From Planctomycetaceae bacterium (lineage in GTDB: Bacteria > Planctomycetota > Planctomycetia > Pirellulales > Thermoguttaceae), in NCBI GenBank assembly GCA_009783865.1, contig WRCR01000158.1, positions 1 through 8,190 of the forward strand: DNA of 8,190 bases, written 5' to 3'. Positions 6,351 through 8,190 of the stretch are shown here, one piece after another. Positions within the stretch are counted from its first letter, which is position 1; each line of letters begins with the position of its first letter. Both the position numbers and the translations under genes were made by a program. The notes beneath the pieces were generated by a model. That model made no database searches. It was given only the letters and a program-made list of their open reading frames with translations, and was not told where the DNA came from.

Positions 6351-7178
6351 ATGGCAAAAGTTAAAATCGGAATGAACCTCGAAGCGACCCGTCATCATGA
6401 CAAGCCGTTTGAATGGGGACTCGACCGGGCAGCGGAAATGGGCTACGAATACGTTGAACCAATGGTGCATTTTGGACGTGAACTGATGAGCGAAGCCGGA
6501 TACTATCATACGTATTCGCTCTTCGATGACCCAATGAAAATGCGCCGTATGTGCGAAAGCCGCGGATTGAAAATTTCCGGTTTGCAGGCACATGGTCCGC
6601 TGGGCAGACCTGACCGGCATGGCGAATACCTCAAATTGGCTATCCGCTTTGCCGCAGAATGCGGTGCGCCCGTTGTCAATACAGACGAAGGTATCAAAGC
6701 ACCGTGGACTACCGAAGCGGAAGATTGGGTTCTCATCAAATACTCGCTTCAAGAGGCGGCGTTTATTGCCGAAGAGCGCGGAATCAAAATCGGGTTGGAA
6801 TGTCACGCCCAGTATTCAAAAACGCCGGAAGGACTCGAAAAATTGTACCGGTTAGTCAATTCGCCTTGTATCGGATTCAATTTGGATACTGGAAATGCCT
6901 ATCTTGCCGGTCAAGACCCTTATACTTGGCTAGAGCAAGTAATTGACCGCTCTGTGCATTTGCATGCCAAGGACATTTCCGTCGAACACTCTGACGAGGA
7001 ACGCGGCAAAGTGACTGGAACACCGGTCGGTTGCGCTTGCGGCGACGGCGTTCTCGATTGGAAACGGCTTGTCGATATTGCCCGCAAGTGTCCCAATGAT
7101 ATTGTCTTTTCAGTCGAATGCGGTTCGATTGAACAAGCGAAACGGAGTATCGAACATTTGAAGGCGATTACCGGATGA
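6351..7178 (+). CDS. Cytosolic sugar phosphate isomerase/epimerase-type TIM-barrel protein
   Basis: A 275-residue xylose-isomerase-like barrel without any export signal, so cytosolic, unlike its exported relative two genes upstream. The four metal-ligand positions of the tagatose/psicose 3-epimerase branch all appear intact: E150 (GLECH), D179 (NLDTGN), H205 (HLHAKD) and E256 (SVECG). The protein begins directly with the first barrel strand (KVKIGMNL), which supports the start, along with the ribosome binding site. A distinctive CACGDG loop with C228 and C230 (228-233) precedes the last part of the barrel; whether the cysteines do anything is unknown. Likely reaction: epimerisation or isomerisation of a keto-sugar or its phosphate, or a related dehydration; the substrate cannot be assigned. 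It is separated from the upstream genes by a 175-base gap with the hairpin and repeat B, so it may be separately controlled. It converges on the GH97 gene across 86 bases in which no convincing terminator was found. Confidence 0.9.
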   Translation: MAKVKIGMNLEATRHHDKPFEWGLDRAAEMGYEYVEPMVHFGRELMSEAGYYHTYSLFDDPMKMRRMCESRGLKISGLQAHGPLGRPDRHGEYLKLAIRFAAECGAPVVNTDEGIKAPWTTEAEDWVLIKYSLQEAAFIAEERGIKIGLECHAQYSKTPEGLEKLYRLVNSPCIGFNLDTGNAYLAGQDPYTWLEQVIDRSVHLHAKDISVEHSDEERGKVTGTPVGCACGDGVLDWKRLVDIARKCPNDIVFSVECGSIEQAKRSIEHLKAITG

Positions 7179-7264
7179 TAATTTCCGCCTGTTCACGTGG
7201 TCGTATGTTTCGTGGTTCAAAAATCAGTGTATTCACAGTTTGAGTACTTTAATGGCGGTACGTT

Positions 7265-8190
7265 TTACTGCGGAACTATCCGCAGGGCTGCGCCGCCGTC
7301 AGGGGCAATGTTGAGGTCAAGTACTATGTCAGCATCGACCGTTTGCCGCTCAATACGGACTTTCAAACGGTCGTCTGCAACGTCGGAATAGAGCGTCGCT
7401 TCGTATTTCTTGCCTTTATCGAGAAAGTCAAGCGGCAAGCGGAGCATTCGCTTTTCGCCGGAGGAAATCGTTCCTACGTACCATTCGGCACCAGTCCGGC
7501 GGGCAAAGGTCGCAAATTTGCCGACTTCGCCGTTCAAAACACGGGTCTCGTTCCAAACGGTCGGAATCGTTTTCCAGAAATCAAGTTCCGGCTCCGCTTT
7601 ATAACTTTGCGGTCTGTCATACCAATAGAGAAACTGGAGCGGCGAATAAAACACTACAACCGTTGCCAATTGGTGCGTCCGCGTCCCTTTGTATGTGTCG
7701 AGGTTGTACCAACAATGTGTGTAATCCCCCATTCCGCAGAGTGTTCTAGTCAACGCAAGTGTACAGTTATGCTGTGTCGTTGGTCGGGTTTCATTGCCGC
7801 CGATTCCTTCGACCGTCAACAGGTTCGGGTAGGTGCGTTCCCAACCGGTGCTGCGGTATTCATCATGAACATCGACGACGAGTTCATACTTCGCCGTCTT
7901 GGCAATAGCATCGTGCAGCCACGTCGTCCACTGCTGCGAACCGACGTTCACGAAACCGTACTTGATGCCGGATACTCCCCATTTTTTGTACAACGGAAGC
8001 AATTCGTCAAGTTGTTTTTCCAACGCACGCCGATTAACGTACACTATCACGCCGATTCCCTTCGATTTGGCGTAATCAATCACCGCCTGAAGGTCGAGTG
8101 GATTCGGTGCCGGATTCCGTTTCGGGTCGACACTGACGAAAGTTGCGTCAGAATAGTCGTCATATTCGTGACCGTACCAGCCGGCATCAT
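7265..8190 (-). CDS. Glycoside hydrolase family 97 enzyme, 5' end cut off by the window
   Basis: The C-terminal 308 residues or so of a GH97 alpha-glycosidase; the frame is open to the right edge, so the GH97 N-terminal beta-domain lies outside. Visible in order: DAGWYGHE, the catalytic barrel with LDLQAVIDYAKSKGIGVIVYVN, KWGVSGIKYGFV, VDVHDEYRSTG, RTYPN, VEGIGGNE, and YSPLQFLYWYD, then the C-terminal beta-sandwich (GEVGKFATFARR, EWYVGTIS) ending APDGGAALRIVPQ with a TAA stop at 7267-7265. Retaining GH97 enzymes have an Asp nucleophile in GIKVDF; here that position is Gly (codon 7957-7955), as in the inverting SusB-type branch. The Glu residues of HDE (7861-7859) and EGIGGNE (7810-7808, 7792-7790) are retained. 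The substrate is probably an alpha-glucoside or alpha-galactoside, and export is expected for the family but not visible here. A GTG at 8083-8081 is only an internal Val. Confidence 0.92.
   Translation of the reverse strand, partial: DAGWYGHEYDDYSDATFVSVDPKRNPAPNPLDLQAVIDYAKSKGIGVIVYVNRRALEKQLDELLPLYKKWGVSGIKYGFVNVGSQQWTTWLHDAIAKTAKYELVVDVHDEYRSTGWERTYPNLLTVEGIGGNETRPTTQHNCTLALTRTLCGMGDYTHCWYNLDTYKGTRTHQLATVVVFYSPLQFLYWYDRPQSYKAEPELDFWKTIPTVWNETRVLNGEVGKFATFARRTGAEWYVGTISSGEKRMLRLPLDFLDKGKKYEATLYSDVADDRLKVRIERQTVDADIVLDLNIAPDGGAALRIVPQ

Noticed and set aside
6198..6806. 202-residue open frame on the - strand
   Set aside because: Most of it is antisense to the well-supported TIM-barrel gene, and the protein shows no recognisable motif; only its tail through the repeat is of interest.
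7179..7264. Possible terminator between the convergent TIM-barrel and GH97 genes
   Set aside because: Only distant, short complementary stretches (CCGCC near 7185, GGCGG near 7254) were seen, with no compact stem followed by a T-run.

Overview
The window looks like a chromosomal segment of a PVC-group bacterium, most likely a planctomycete. This is an inference from gene style, not from a marker gene. It shows a HEAT-repeat exported protein, a twin-arginine-exported Gfo/Idh/MocA oxidoreductase with the SRRRFL...MFIPSAVLG leader typical of those genomes, twin-arginine and cytosolic xylose-isomerase-like TIM barrels, a compact exported ceramidase-like hydrolase, and a GH97 glycosidase. The base composition is moderate, and no tRNA, rRNA, CRISPR array, phage gene or transposase was seen.

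Layout. Positions 1-287 are AT-rich and non-coding. They carry two overlapping, oppositely facing sigma70-type promoter candidates (54-82 on + and 73-101 on -), a possible ribosome binding site plus ATG of a divergent gene just inside the left edge (ATG at 9-7 on -), and copy A of a 42-base repeat (173-214). Five genes follow on the + strand: HEAT-repeat lipo/periplasmic-type protein (288-2300), Tat-exported oxidoreductase (2341-3672), Tat-exported TIM-barrel isomerase/epimerase or lyase (3729-4607), Sec-exported ceramidase-family hydrolase (4697-6175), and a cytosolic TIM-barrel isomerase/epimerase (6351-7178). Gaps between the first four are 40, 56 and 89 bases, which fits one operon. The 175-base gap before the fifth gene holds a perfect 10-bp hairpin (6176-6198) and copy B of the 42-base repeat (6205-6246). 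A GH97 glycosidase on the - strand (7265 to beyond 8190) converges on the block.

How they may work together. Gfo/Idh/MocA oxidoreductases paired with AP-endonuclease-2-type TIM barrels are known to act on glycosides through a 3-keto intermediate: oxidation of the sugar, elimination or hydrolysis of the glycosidic bond, and re-reduction. Both candidate partners here carry twin-arginine leaders, so the simplest reading is a periplasmic glycoside-processing module. The HEAT protein, the ceramidase-like hydrolase and the GH97 enzyme would be accessory or parallel enzymes, and the cytosolic TIM barrel would handle an imported product. The substrate cannot be read from the sequence. The points most worth a second look are the shared 42-base repeat upstream of two genes, the altered catalytic-motif residues in the ceramidase-like protein, the Gly at the GH97 nucleophile position, and the His in place of the first metal-ligand Glu in the exported TIM barrel.
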